From Aristolochia californica (Eukaryota; Streptophyta; Magnoliopsida; Piperales; Aristolochiaceae), in assembly GCA_029961685.1 (NCBI GenBank), contig JARWKL010000009.1, positions 19,463,237-19,527,236 on the forward strand: DNA of 64,000 nucleotides. Direction: 5' to 3'. The notes beneath the pieces are model-generated. The model worked only from the letters and a program-made list of their open reading frames with translations, was not told the DNA's origin and ran no database searches. Position 1 is the stretch's first letter, and each line of letters starts with the position of its first letter. Shown piece by piece: positions 50,347-62,330 of the stretch. The translations under genes and the position numbers were made by a program.

Positions 50347-51699
50347 TTGATTTGTCACTTTTCCCTTCATCTTGTAGACAAAAAAGAGAATGGACAACAA
50401 CGAAATGAAAATTTTAGAGTTTGTGTATGGAAAAAATTTAAAGCAATTAAAAATGTCAGTAAGAAAATTTATTCACACACCACAAACGAACACAAAATTT
50501 TAGTTATTCAAGTTTGGGAAATTCCGCTGGTTCAACAACCCCCATAGCTTGGAATTTGATAAGAAAGAGATTTTTCTACACATGCTTTAAAAAATGGATA
50601 TGTATGTTTGAAAGAGGTTAAAGATGCAAAGTACCTATGGATCCAAAACCTTGTAAAGAGAATAACAAACCACTCATTAAATTCTCAAGTGACCATGCAA
50701 AGGAATGTTTACCCGAGTCAAACAAGCCATTATTTTGCTCATTTACAAAAAGCTAACCTAACGATCATTGATGATTGTAAGTGATTTATCATGCGTAACG
50801 GACCATTTTTTTTGTAAGGAATGACGTATGGGTTGGGATTCAACACTCAGTTAAAATTCCCCTGCCTCCCCTTTTCGCAACGATTGCAAAACCTGATATA
50901 TAAAAACTAAAATGAGTTTACAATCCCTAAAATTTACAAACACTTTTTGGAAATATCTCCCTTTAAATTTGTGCATTGTGCATTTCCATTTTAGATGTAT
51001 ACTTTGTTCTTAAATCAAAACTTTATTTTTCACTTTTCCCTTAATCTCGTAGACAAAAAAGAGAATAGATTACAACAAAATAAAAATTTTAGAGTTTATG
51101 AATGGAAAAAATTTAAAGCAATAAAAAATTTAAGTAAAGAAAATTTATTCACACACTTCAAATGAACACAAAGCTTTTGTTATTCAAGTTTGGGAAATTC
51201 CACTCGTTCAACAGCCCCAATAGCATGGAATTTCATAAGAAAGAGATTTTCCTACACATGCTTTAAAAAATTGATATGCGTGCTTGAAACATGTTAAAGA
51301 TGCAAATGACCTATGGATCCAAATCTATTTAAAGAGACTAACAAACCGCTCATTAAATTCTCAAGTGAACGTGCGGTGGTATATTTACGCGAGTCAAACA
51401 AGCAATTATTTTGCCCATTGACGAAAAGTTGACCTAACGATCATTGATGATTGTAAAGTGATTTATCATGCATAACGGGTTATATTTTTGAAAGGAAGGA
51501 CTTATGGGTTGGGATTCAACACTCAGTTAAAATTCCCCCGCCTCCCCCTTTTGCCGACGATTGCAAAACCTGATATATAAAAACTAAAAAGAATTTACAT
51601 TCCCTAAAAATTACAAAAACTTTTATGAAATATCTATCTCTAAATTTGTTTATTGTGCAATTCAATTTTAGATGTATACTTTTTTCTTAAATCAAAACT
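50347..51699 (+). repeat. Block C dimer copy 3
   Basis: Third C1-C2 pair. Variants include GCAAAGTACCTATGG near 50,627, CACTCGTTCAACAG near 51,201 and AGCATGGAATTTC near 51,222. Confidence 0.92.
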
Positions 51700-53007
51700 T
51701 TGATTTGTCACTTTTCCCTTCATCTTGTAGACAAAAAAGAGAATGGACAACAACGAAATGAAAATTTAAGAGTTTGTGTATGGAAAAAATTTAAAGCAAT
51801 TAAAAATGTCAGTAAGAAAATTTATTCACACACCACAAACGAACACAAAATTTTAGTTATTCAAGTTTGGGAAATTCCACTGGTTCAACAACCCCCATAG
51901 CTTGGAATTTGATAAGAAAGAGATTTTTCTACACATGCTTTAAAAAATGGATATGTATGTTTGAAAGAGGTTAAAGATGCAAATTACCTATGGATCCAAA
52001 ACCTTGTAAAGAGAATAACAAACCACTCATTAAATTCTCAAGTGACCATGCAAAGGGATGTTTACCCGAGTCAAACAAGCCATTATTTTGCTCATTTACA
52101 AAAAGCTAACCTAACGATCATTGATGATTGTAAGTGATTTATCATGCGTAACGGACCATTTTTTTGTAAGGAATGACGTATGGGTTGGGATTCAACACTC
52201 AGTTAAAATTCCCCTGCCTCCCCTTTTCGCAACGATTGCAAAACCTGATATATAAAAACTAAAATGAGTTTACAATCCCTAAAATTTACAAACACTTTTT
52301 GGAAATATCTCCCTTTAAATTTGTGCATTGTGCATTTCCATTTTAGATGTATACTTTGTTCTTAAATCAAAACTTTATTTTTCACTTTTCCCTTAATCTC
52401 GTAGACAAAAAAGAGAATAGATTACAACAAAATAAAAATTTTAGAGTTTATGAATGGAAAAAATTTAAAGCAATAAAAAATTTAAGTAAAGAAAATTTAT
52501 TCACACACTTCAAATGCACACTAAGCTTTTGTTATTCAAGTTTGGGAAATTCCACTTGTTCAACAGCCCCAATAGCTTGGAATTTCATAAGAAAGAGATT
52601 TTCCTACACATGCTTTAAAAAATTGATATGCGTGCTTGAAACATGTTAAAGATGCAAATGACCTATGGATCCAAATCTATTTAAAGAGACTAACAAACCG
52701 CTCATTAAATTCTCAAGTGAACGTGCGGTGGTATATTTACGCGAGTCAAACAAGCAATTATTTTGCCCATTGACGAAAAGCTGACCTAACGATCATTGAT
52801 GATTGTAAAGTGATTTATCATGCATAACGGGTTATATTTTTGAAAGGAAGGACTTATGGGTTGGGATTCAACACTCAGTTAAAATTCCCCCGCCTCCCCC
52901 TTTTGTCGACGATTGCAAAACCTGATATATAAAAACTAAAAAGAATTTACATTCCCTAAAAATTACAAAAACTTTTATGAAATATCTATCTCTAAATTTG
53001 TTTATTG
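51700..53007 (+). repeat. Block C dimer copy 4
   Basis: Fourth C1-C2 pair. It has AAAATTTAAGAG near 51,762 and AATGCACACTAAGC near 52,513. The latter two changes are repeated in the extra C2 unit, which shows that the extra unit was copied from this one. The dimer ends at the 53,004-53,011 junction instead of running on into another C1. Confidence 0.9.
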
Positions 53008-53685
53008 TGCATTTCCATTTTAGATGTATACTTTGTTCTTAAATCAAAACTTTATTTTTCACTTTTCCCTTAATCTCGTAGACAAAAAAGAGAATAGATT
53101 ACAACAAAATAAAAATTTTAGAGTTTATGAATGGAAAAAATTTAAAGCAATAAAAAATTTAAGTAAAGAAAATTTATTCACACACTTCAAATGCACACTA
53201 AGCTTTTGTTATTCAAGTTTGGGAAATTCCACTTGTTCAACAGCCCCAATAGCTTGGAATTTCATAAGAAAGAGATTTTCCTACACATGCTTTAAAAAAT
53301 TGATATGCGTGCTTGAAACATGTTAAAGATGCAAATGACCTATGGATCCAAATCTATTTAAAGAGACTAACAAACCGCTCATTAAATTCTCAAGTGAACG
53401 TGCGGTGGTATATTTACGCGAGTCAAACAAGCAATTATTTTGCCCATTGACGAAAAGCTGACCTAACGATCATTGATGATTGTAAAGTGATTTATCATGC
53501 ATAACAGGTTATATTTTTGAAAGGAAGGACTTATGGGTTGGGATTCAACACTCAGTTAAAATTCCCCCGCCTCCCCCTTTTGCCGACGATTGCAAAACCT
53601 GATATATAAAAACTAAAAAGAATTTACATTCCCTAAAAATTACAAAAACTTTGATGAAATATCTATCTCTAAATTTGTTTATTGT
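53008..53685 (+). repeat. Extra C2 monomer (677-bp duplication of preceding C2)
   Basis: Almost identical to the C2 anchored at 52,661, at an offset of 677 bp, including AATGCACACTAAGC. At the left join TTTGTTTATTGTGC (the lead-in to a C1) is followed by ATTTCCATTTTAG and GTATACTTTGTTC (the start of a C2). The crossover therefore lies in ATTGTGCA, 53,004-53,011, and one C1 was skipped. Confidence 0.9.
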
Positions 53686-54771
53686 GCAATTCAATTTTAG
53701 ATGTCTACTTTTTTCTTAAATCAAAACTTGAGTTTTAACTTTTCCTTTCTTCTCGTAGACAAATAAGACAATAGATGACAACGAAATGAAAATTTTAGAG
53801 TTTGTGTATGGAAAAAATTTAAAACAATAAAAAATGTAAGTAAAAAAAAATTATTCACACACCACAAATGAACACAAAAGTTTTGTTAGCCAAGTTTTGT
53901 AAATTCCACTAGTTCAACAACCCCAATAGCTTGGGATTTGATAAGAAAAAGATTTTTCTACACATGCTTTGAAAACTGGATAAGCATGTTAAAGGTGAAA
54001 ATGACCTTTGGATCCAAAACTTTTTAAAGAGAAAAAGAAACCGCTCATTAAATTATCAAGTGAACTTGCGGTGGGATATTTACCCGAGTCAAACAAGCCA
54101 TTATTTTGCCCATTTACAAAAAGCTGACCTAACGATCATTGATGAATGTAAAGTGACTTATCATGGGTAATGGGCTATATTTTTCAAAGGAATGACTTAT
54201 GGATTGGGATTCGACACTTAGTTAAAATTCCCCCACCTCGCCCTTTTCCTGACGATTGCAAAACCTGATATATAAAAACTAAAAAGAGTTTACAATCCCT
54301 ATAAATTACAGACACTTTTTGGAAATATCTCTCTCTAAAGTTGTGCATTGTGCATTTATATTTTAGATGTATACTTTTTTTTTAAATCAAAACTTGAGTT
54401 TTCACTTTTCCCTTCATCACATAGACAAAAAAGAGAATAGATGACAACGAAAGGAAAATTTTAGAGTTTGTCTATGGAAAAATTTTAAAGCAATAACAAA
54501 TGTAAGTAAATAAAAGTTATTCACACACCGCAAATGAACCCTAAAGTTTTGTTATCCAAGTTTTGGAAATTCCACTACTTCAACAACCCCAATAGCTTGG
54601 AATTTTATAAGAATGAGATTTTTCTACACATGCCTTAAAAAATGGATATAAATGCTTACAATTTTTTTAAAGATGCAAATGACCTATGTATCGAAAACCT
54701 TTTAAAGAGAATAACAAACCGCTCATTAAATTCTCAAGTGAAAGTGCGGTGGGATGTTTACCCGACTCAAA

Positions 54772-54839
54772 CAAGCCATTATTTTGCCCATTTACAAAAA
54801 GCTGACAAGCCATTATATTACCTATTTACAAAAAGCTGA
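54772..54839 (+). repeat. 34-bp internal tandem duplication, 2 copies
   Basis: Two adjacent units begin CAAGCCATTA and end AAAAAGCTGA (54,772-54,805 and 54,806-54,839). The second unit has ATATTACCTATTT changes. Ordinary monomers have one unit. The anchor spacing rises to 709 bp. Confidence 0.93.
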
Positions 54840-57501
54840 CCTAACGATCATTGATGATTGTAAAGTGATTCATCATGCGTCATGGGCTATATTTTTGTAA
54901 GGAAGGACTTATGGGTTGGGATTCAACACTCAGTTAAATTTCCCCCGCCTCCCCATTTTCCCGACGATTGCAAAACCTGATATATAAAAACTAACAATTA
55001 TTTACAATCCCTAAAAATTCCAGAAACGTTTTTGAAATATCTCTCTCTAAATTTGTGCATTGTGCATTTCCATTTTAAATTTATACATTTTTCTTAAATC
55101 AAAACTTGAGTTTTCACTTTTCCCTTCATCTCTTAGACAAAAAAGAGAATAGATGACAACGAAATGAAAATTTTAGAGTTTGTATATGGAAAAAACTTAA
55201 AGCAATAACAAATGTAAGTAAAAAAAAATTATTCTCACACATCAAATGAACACTAAAGTTTTGTTATCTAAGTTTGGTAAATTCCACTAGTTCAACAACC
55301 CCAATAGCTTGGAATTTCATAAGAAAAAAATGTTTCTACACATGCTTTAAAAAATGGATATGCATGCTTGAAACATGTTAGAGATGCAACCTATGGATCC
55401 AAAACGTTTTAAAGGGAATAACAAGCCACTCTTTAAATTCTCAAGTGAGCGTGGGGTGGCATATTTACCCGAGTCAAACAAGCCATTATTTTGCCCATTT
55501 AAAAAAAGCTGACCTAATAATCATTGATGATTGTAAAGTGATTTATCATGCATAACGGGCTATATTTTTGTAAGGAATGACTTATGGGTTTGGATTCAAC
55601 ACTCAGTTAAAATCCCCCGCCTCCCCCTTTTCTCGACGATTGCAAAACCTGATATATAAAAACTAAAAAGAGTTCACAATCTTTAAAAATTACAGACACT
55701 TTTTGGATATATCTCTCTCTAAAGTTGTGCATTGTGCATTTCCATTTTAGATGTATACTATTTGCTTAAATCAAAACATGAGGTTTCACTTTTCCTTTCA
55801 TCTCATAGACAAAAAAGAGAATAGATCACAAAGAAATGAAAATTTTAGAGTTTGGGTTTGGAAAAAATTTAATGCAATAACAAATGTAAGTAAAGAAAAT
55901 TTATTCACACACCACAAATGAATACAAAAGTTTTGTTATCCAAGTTTGGGAAATTCCACTAGTTCAACAACCCCAATAGCTTGGAATTTGATAAGAAAGA
56001 GATTTCTACTCATGCTTTAAAAAATGTATATGCATGCTTGAAACATGTTAAAGATGCAAATGACCTATGGATCCAAAACCTTTTAAAGAGAATAACAAAC
56101 CGCTCATTAAATTTTCAAGTGAACGTGCGGTGGGATATTTACTCAATCAAACAAGCCATTATTTTGCCCATTTACAAAAAGTTGACCTAACGATCATTGA
56201 TGATTGTAAAATGATTTATCATGCGTAACGGGCTATAATTTTGTAAGGAATGACTTATGGGTTGGGATTCAACACTCGGTTAAAATTCTCTTGCCTCCCC
56301 CTTTTTCAGACGATTGCAAAACCAAATATATAAAAACTAAGAAGAGTTTACAATCCCAAAAAATTGCACACACTTTTTTGAAATACCTCTCTCTAAAGTT
56401 GTGCATTGTGCATTTGCATTTTAGATGTATACTTTTTTCTTAAGTCAAAACTTGAGTTTTTACTTTTCCCTTCATCTCGTAGACAAAAATGAGAATAAAT
56501 TACAACAAAATGAAAATTTTCGAGTTTGTATATGGAAAAAATTTAAAGCATTAACAAATGTAAGCAAAGAAAATTTATTCACATATCACAAATGAACACA
56601 ATAGTTTTGTTATCCAAGTTTGGGAAATTCCACTAGTTCAACATCCCTAATAGCTTGGAATTTGATAAGAAAGAGATTTTTCTAGACATGCTTTAAAAAA
56701 TGGATATACCTGCTTGAAACATGTTAAAGATGCAAATGGCCTATGCATCCAAAACATTTTAAAGAGAATAACAAACCGCTCATGAAATTCTCAAGTGAAT
56801 GTGCGGTGGGATGTTTACCCGAATCAAACATGCCATTATTTTGCCCATTTGTAAAAAGCTGACCTAACGATCGTTGATGAATGTAAAGTGATTTATAATG
56901 CGTAAGGGGCTATATTTTGTTAAGGAATGACTTATGGGTTGGGATTCAACACTCAATTAAAATTCCCCCGTCTCCCCCTTTTCCCACTATTGCAAAACCT
57001 GATATATAAAAACTAAAAAAAGTTTACAATCCCAAAAAATTATAGACACTTTTTGGAAATATCTCTCTCTAAAGTTGTGTATTGTGCATTACCATTTTAG
57101 AAGTATACTTTTTTTAAAATCAAAACTTGAGTTTTCACTTTTCCCTTCATCTTGTAGACAAAAAAGAGAATAGATGACAACAAAATGAAAATTTTAGAGT
57201 TTGTGTATGGAAAAAATTTAAAGCAATAACATATGTAAGTAGAGAAAATTTATTCGCACGCCACAAATGGAAAAAAAAAATTTATCCAAGTTTGGGAAAT
57301 TCCACAAGTTCAACAACCCCAATAGCTTGGAATTTAATAAGAAAGAGATTTTTGTACAGATGCTTCAAAAAATGGATATGCATGCTTAAAATATGTTAAA
57401 CATACAAATGACCTAAGGATCCAAAAACCTTTTAAAGAGAATAACAAACTGATCATTAAATTTTCAAGTGAATGTGCGGTGGGATGTTTACCCAAGTTAA
57501 A

Positions 57502-57603
57502 CAAGCCAGTATTTTGCCCATTTACGAAAAGCTGACAAGCCATTATTTTGCCCATTTACAAAAAGTTGACAAGCCATTCTTTTGCCCATTTGCAAAAAGC
57601 TGA
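57502..57603 (+). repeat. 34-bp internal tandem duplication, 3 copies
   Basis: Three adjacent units (57,502-57,535, 57,536-57,569, 57,570-57,603), each ending in a CTGA or TTGA. This is the largest expansion of the 34-bp unit in the window. The following monomer lacks about 30 bp near 57,785 (TTACAATTGTGAATTG), so the net spacing is 720 bp. Confidence 0.93.
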
Positions 57604-58218
57604 CCTAACGATCATTGATGGTTGTAAAGTTATTTATCATGCATAAAGGGCTATATTTTTGTAAGGAAGGACTTATGGGGCCGGATTCAACACACAGTTA
57701 AAAATCCACCGCCTCCCCCTTTTCCCGACGATTGCAAAACCTGATATATAAAAACTAAAAAGAGTTTACAATGCCTAAAAATTACAATTGTGAATTGTGC
57801 ATTTCAATTTTAGATGTATAATTTTTTTTTTAAATCAAAACTTGAGTTTTCACTTTTCCCTTCATCTCGTAGACAAAAAAGAGAATAGATGAAGACGTAA
57901 TGAAAATTTTAGAGTTTGTGTATGGAAAAAATTTAAAGCAATAACCAATGTAAGTAAAGAAAATTTATTCACACACCACAAATGAACTCAAAAGTTTTGT
58001 TATCCAAGTTTTGGAAATTCCACTAGTTCAACAACCCCAATAGCTTGGAATTTGATTAGAAAGAGATTTTTCTACGCATACTTTAAAAAATGGATATGCA
58101 TGTTTAAAATTTGTAAAAGATTCAAATGATCTATGGATCAAAAACCTTTAAAATAGAATAACAAACCGCTCATTAAATTCTCAAGTGAACGTGTGGTGGG
58201 ATGTTATTTCGAGTCAAA

Positions 58219-58286
58219 CAAGCCATTATTTTGCCTATTTGCAAAAAGCTGACAGGCCATTCTTTTGCCCATTTGAAAAAACCTGA
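58219..58286 (+). repeat. 34-bp internal tandem duplication, 2 copies
   Basis: Units at 58,219-58,252 and 58,253-58,286. The second starts CAGGCCATTCTTTTGCCC, sharing the CATTCTTTT variant with the third unit at 57,570, which links these two neighbouring monomers. Confidence 0.92.
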
Positions 58287-59079
58287 CCTAACGATCATTG
58301 ATGATTGTAAAGTGATTAATCATGCGTAACGGGCTATATTTTTGTATGGAAGGACTTAAGGGTTGGGATTCAACACTCAGCTAAAATTCCGCTGCCTCCC
58401 CCTTTTCCCGACGATTGCAAAACCTGATATATATATAAGAAAAAATAATTTACATTCCCTAAAAATTACAAACACTTTTATGAAATATCTCTCTATAAAT
58501 TTTTTCATTGTGCATTTCCATTTTAGATATAAATTTTTTTCTTAAATCAAAACTTGAGCTTTGACTTTTCCCTTCTTCTCGTAGACAAAAAAGAGAATAG
58601 ATGACAACGAAATGAAAATTTTAGAGTTTGTGTAGGGAAAAAATATAAAACAATAAAAAATGTAAGTAAAAAAAATTTATTCACACACCACAAATGAACA
58701 CAAAATTTTTGTTATCCAAGTTTGGTAAATTCCACTAGTTCAACAACCCCACTAGCTTTGATTTTGATAAGAAAGAGATTTTTCTACACATGCTTTAAAA
58801 AATGGATATCCATGCTTGAAACATGTTAAAGATTCAAATGACCGATGGATCAAAAACCTTGTAAAGAGAATAACAAACCGCTCATTAAATTCTCAGGTGA
58901 ACGTGGGATGGGATGTTTACCCGAGTCAAACAAGCCATTATTTTGCCCATTTACAAAAAGCTGACCTAACGATCATTGATGATTGTAAAATGATTTATCA
59001 TGCGTAAAGGGATATATTTTTATAGGGTTGAGATTCAACAGTCAGTTAAAATTTTCCCGTCTCCCCTTTTCCCGACGAT

Positions 59080-59960
59080 GGCAAAACCTGATATACACAA
59101 ACTAAAAGGAGTTAACAATCCCTAAAAATTAGAGACACTTTCTGGAAATATCTCTCTCTAAAGTTGTGCATTGTGCGTTTCCATTTTAGATGTATACTAT
59201 TTTTTATATCAAAACTTGAGTTTTCACTTTTCCCTTCATCTCGTAGACAAAAAAGAGAATAGATGACAACGAAATGAAAATTTTAGAGTATATGTATGGA
59301 AAAAATTTAAAGCAATAACAAATGTAAGTAAAGAAAATTTTTTCACACACTACAAATGAACAAAAAAATTTTGTTATCCAAGTTTGGGAAATTCCACTAG
59401 TTCAAGAACCCCAAAAGCATGGAATTTGATAAGAAAGAGATTTCTACACTTGCTTTAAAAAATAGATATGCATGCATGAAACATATTAAAGATGCAAATG
59501 ACCTATGGAACCAAAATTTTTTAAAGAGAATAACAAACCGCTCATTAGATTTTCAAGTGATCGTGCGGTGGGATCATACAAGCAATTATTTTGCCCATTT
59601 ACAAAAAGCTAACCTAATGATCATTGATGATTGTAAAGTTATTTATCTTGTGTAACGGGCTATATTTTTGTAAGGAATGACTTATGGGTAGGGATTCAAC
59701 ACTCTGTTAAAATTCCCCCGCCTCCCACTTTTCCCGACAATTGCAAAACTCGATTTATAAAAACTAAAAAGAGTTCACAATCCCAAATAATTATAGACAC
59801 TTTTTGGAAATACCTCTCTCTAAAGTTGTGCATTGTCCATTTCTGTTTTAGATGTATACTATTTTTTTAAATCAAAACTTGAGTTTTAACCTTTCCCTTC
59901 ATCTCATAGACAAAAAAGAGATTAGATGACAACGAAATGAAAATTTAAGAGTTTATGTAT
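59080..59960 (+). repeat. Part of three-monomer repeat, copy 1
   Basis: Pairs with 61,085-61,965 at an offset of about 2,006 bp. The stretch after 59,645 is nearly identical in both copies (AACTCTGTTAAAATTCC, CCTCCCACTTTTCCCGAC, ATTGTCCATTT, GAGATTAGATGAC). The first part is about 94% identical by eye. Confidence 0.82.
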
Positions 59961-61084
59961 GGAAAAAATTTAAAGCAATAACAAATGTAAGTAAAGAAAT
60001 TTTTTTCACACACCACAAATGAACACAAAAGTTTTGTTATCCAAGTTTGGGAAATTCCACTAGTTCAACAACCCCAATAGCATGGAATTTGATAAGAAAG
60101 AGATTTCTACACATGCTTTAAAAAATGGATATGCATGCTTGAAACATATTAAAGATGCCTATGGATCCAAAACATTTTAAATAGAATAACAAACCGCTCA
60201 TTAAATTTTCAAGTGCACGTGCAGTCGGATATTTACCCGAGTCAAACAAGCCATTCTTTTGCCCATTTACAAAAAGCTTACCTAACGATCACTGATGATT
60301 GTAAAGTGATTTATCATGCGTAATGGGCTATATTTTTTTATGGAATGACTTATGGGTAGGGATTCAACCTGCAGTTAAAATTCCCCCGCCTCCTAGTTTT
60401 CCTGACGATTGCAAAACCAGATGTATAAAAACAAAAAAGAGTTCACAATCCCAATGACTGATAGACACTTTTTGTAAATACCTCTCTCTAAAGTTGTGCA
60501 TTGTGCATTTACATTTTAGATGTTTACTTTCTTCTTAAATCAAAACTTGAGTTTTCACTTTTCCCTTCATCTCATAGACAAAAAAGAGAATAGATGACAA
60601 CGAAATGAAAATTTTCGAGTTTGTGTATGGATAAATTTAAAGCAATAACAAATGTAATCAAAGAAAATTTATTGACACAACACAAATGAACACAAAAGTT
60701 TTGTTATGCAAGTTTGGAAAATTCCACTAGTTCAACAACCCAAATAGCTTTGAATTTCATAAGAAAGAGATTTTTCTACACATTCTTTAAAAAATGGATA
60801 TGCATGCTTGAATCATGTTAAAGATGTAAATGACCTATGGATCCAAAACCTTGTAAAGAGAATAACAACCCGCTCATTAAATTCTCAAGTAAACGCGGGG
60901 TGCGATGTTTACCCTAGTCAAACAAGCCATTATTTTTCCCATTTACAAAAAGCAGACCTAACGATCATTGATGATTGTAAAGTGATTTATCATGTGTAAA
61001 GGGCTATGTTTTTGTAAGGAATGAGTGATGGGTTGGGATTCAACACTCAGTTAAAATTCCCCCGATTCCCCCTTTTCCTGACGA

Positions 61085-61965
61085 TTGCAAAACCTGATAT
61101 ATACAAACTAAAAAGACTTAACAATCCCTAAAAATTACAGACACTTTTTGGAAATATCTCTCTCTAAAGTTGTGCATTGTGCTTTTCCATTTTAGATGTA
61201 TACTATTTTCTTAAATTAAAACTTGAGTTTTCACTTTTCCCTTCATCTCGTAGACAAAAAAGAGAATAGATGACAACGAAATGAAAATTTTAGAGTTTAT
61301 GTATGGAAAAAATTTAAAGCAATAACAAATCTAAGTAAAAAAAATTTATTCACACACAACAAATGAACACAAAAGTTTTGTTATCCAAGTTTGGGAAATT
61401 CCACTAGTTCAAGAACCCCAAAAGCATGGAATTTGATAAGAAAGAGATTTCTACACTTGCTTTAAAAAATGGATATGCATGCATGAAACATATTAAACAT
61501 GCAAATGACCTATTGAACCAAAACATTTTAAAGAGAATAACAAACCGCTCATTAGATTTTCAAGTGAACGTGCGGTGGGAAAATACAAGCAATTATTTTG
61601 CCCATTTATAAAAAGCTAACCTAATGATCATTGATGATTGTAAAGTTATTTATCATGCGTAACGGGCTATATTTTTGTAAGGAATGACTTATGGGTAGGG
61701 ATTCAACACTCTGTTAAAATTCCCCCGCCTCCCACTTTTCCCGACGATTGCAAAACTCGATATATAAAAACTAAAAAGAGTTCACAATCCCAAATAATTA
61801 TAGACACTTTTTGGAAATACCTCTCTCTAAAGTTGTGCATTGTCCATTTATGTTTTAGATGTATACTATTTTTTTAAATCAAAACTTGAGTTTTAACTTT
61901 TCCCTTCATCTCATAGACAAAAAAGAGATTAGATGACAACGAAATGAAAATTTTACAGTTTGTGT
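61085..61965 (+). repeat. Part of three-monomer repeat, copy 2
   Basis: Second copy of the segment at 59,080-59,960. After about 61,965 the sequence departs from copy 1 and takes on the 34-bp-duplication type of monomer, so the right edge of the repeat lies near 61,950-61,990. Confidence 0.8.
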
Positions 61966-62262
61966 ATGGAAAAAATTTAAAGCAATAAAATATGTTTGTA
62001 AATAAATTTTTTTCACACACCACAAATGAACCCTAAAGTTTTGTTATCCAAGTTTGGGAAATTCCACTAGTTGAACAACCCCAATAGCTTGGAATTTGAT
62101 AAGAAAGAGATTTTTCTACACATGCTTTAAAAAATAGATATGCATGCTTAAAATTTGTTGAAGATACAAATGACCTATGGATCCAAAACAATATAAAGAG
62201 AATAAAAAACTGCTCATTAAATTTTCTAGTTAACATGCAGTGGGATATTTATCCGAGTCACA

Positions 62263-62330
62263 CAAGCCATTATTTTGCCCATTTACAAAAACCTGACAAG
62301 CCATTATGTTGCCCATTTACAAAAAGTTGA
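62263..62330 (+). repeat. 34-bp internal tandem duplication, 2 copies
   Basis: Units at 62,263-62,296 and 62,297-62,330. This monomer sits 7,493 bp after the one at 54,679 that carries the same duplication, as part of the 11-monomer periodicity. Confidence 0.92.

Larger units (their letters stand above)
47605..53725 (+). repeat. Block C: young dimeric higher-order repeat (1,353 bp x ~4.5)
   Basis: Two monomer types alternate. C1 (anchors about 47,928, 49,281, 50,634, 51,987) has GTATGTTTGAAAGAGG and GACCATGCAAAGG. C2 (48,602, 49,955, 51,308, 52,661, 53,338) has ATATGCGTGCTTG, AAATCTATTTAAAGAGAC and GGTGGTATATTTACGCG. Landmarks repeat every 1,353 bp (47,641, 48,994, 50,347, 51,700) with only a few single-base differences per copy, so this is about 99% identical and the youngest amplification in the window. 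The array ends with an additional C2 placed 677 bp after the fourth. Both types have lost the GTAAGT word (TGTCAGTAAG in C1, TTTAAGTAAAG in C2) and an intact copy of the recurrent open frame. Confidence 0.95.

Noticed and set aside
47605..53725. Block C copies as pure assembly duplication
   Set aside because: Copies carry private single-base variants (for example near 49,151, 50,627, 51,222 and 51,762) and the junctions are ordinary crossovers. Misassembly remains possible but is not favoured without read data.
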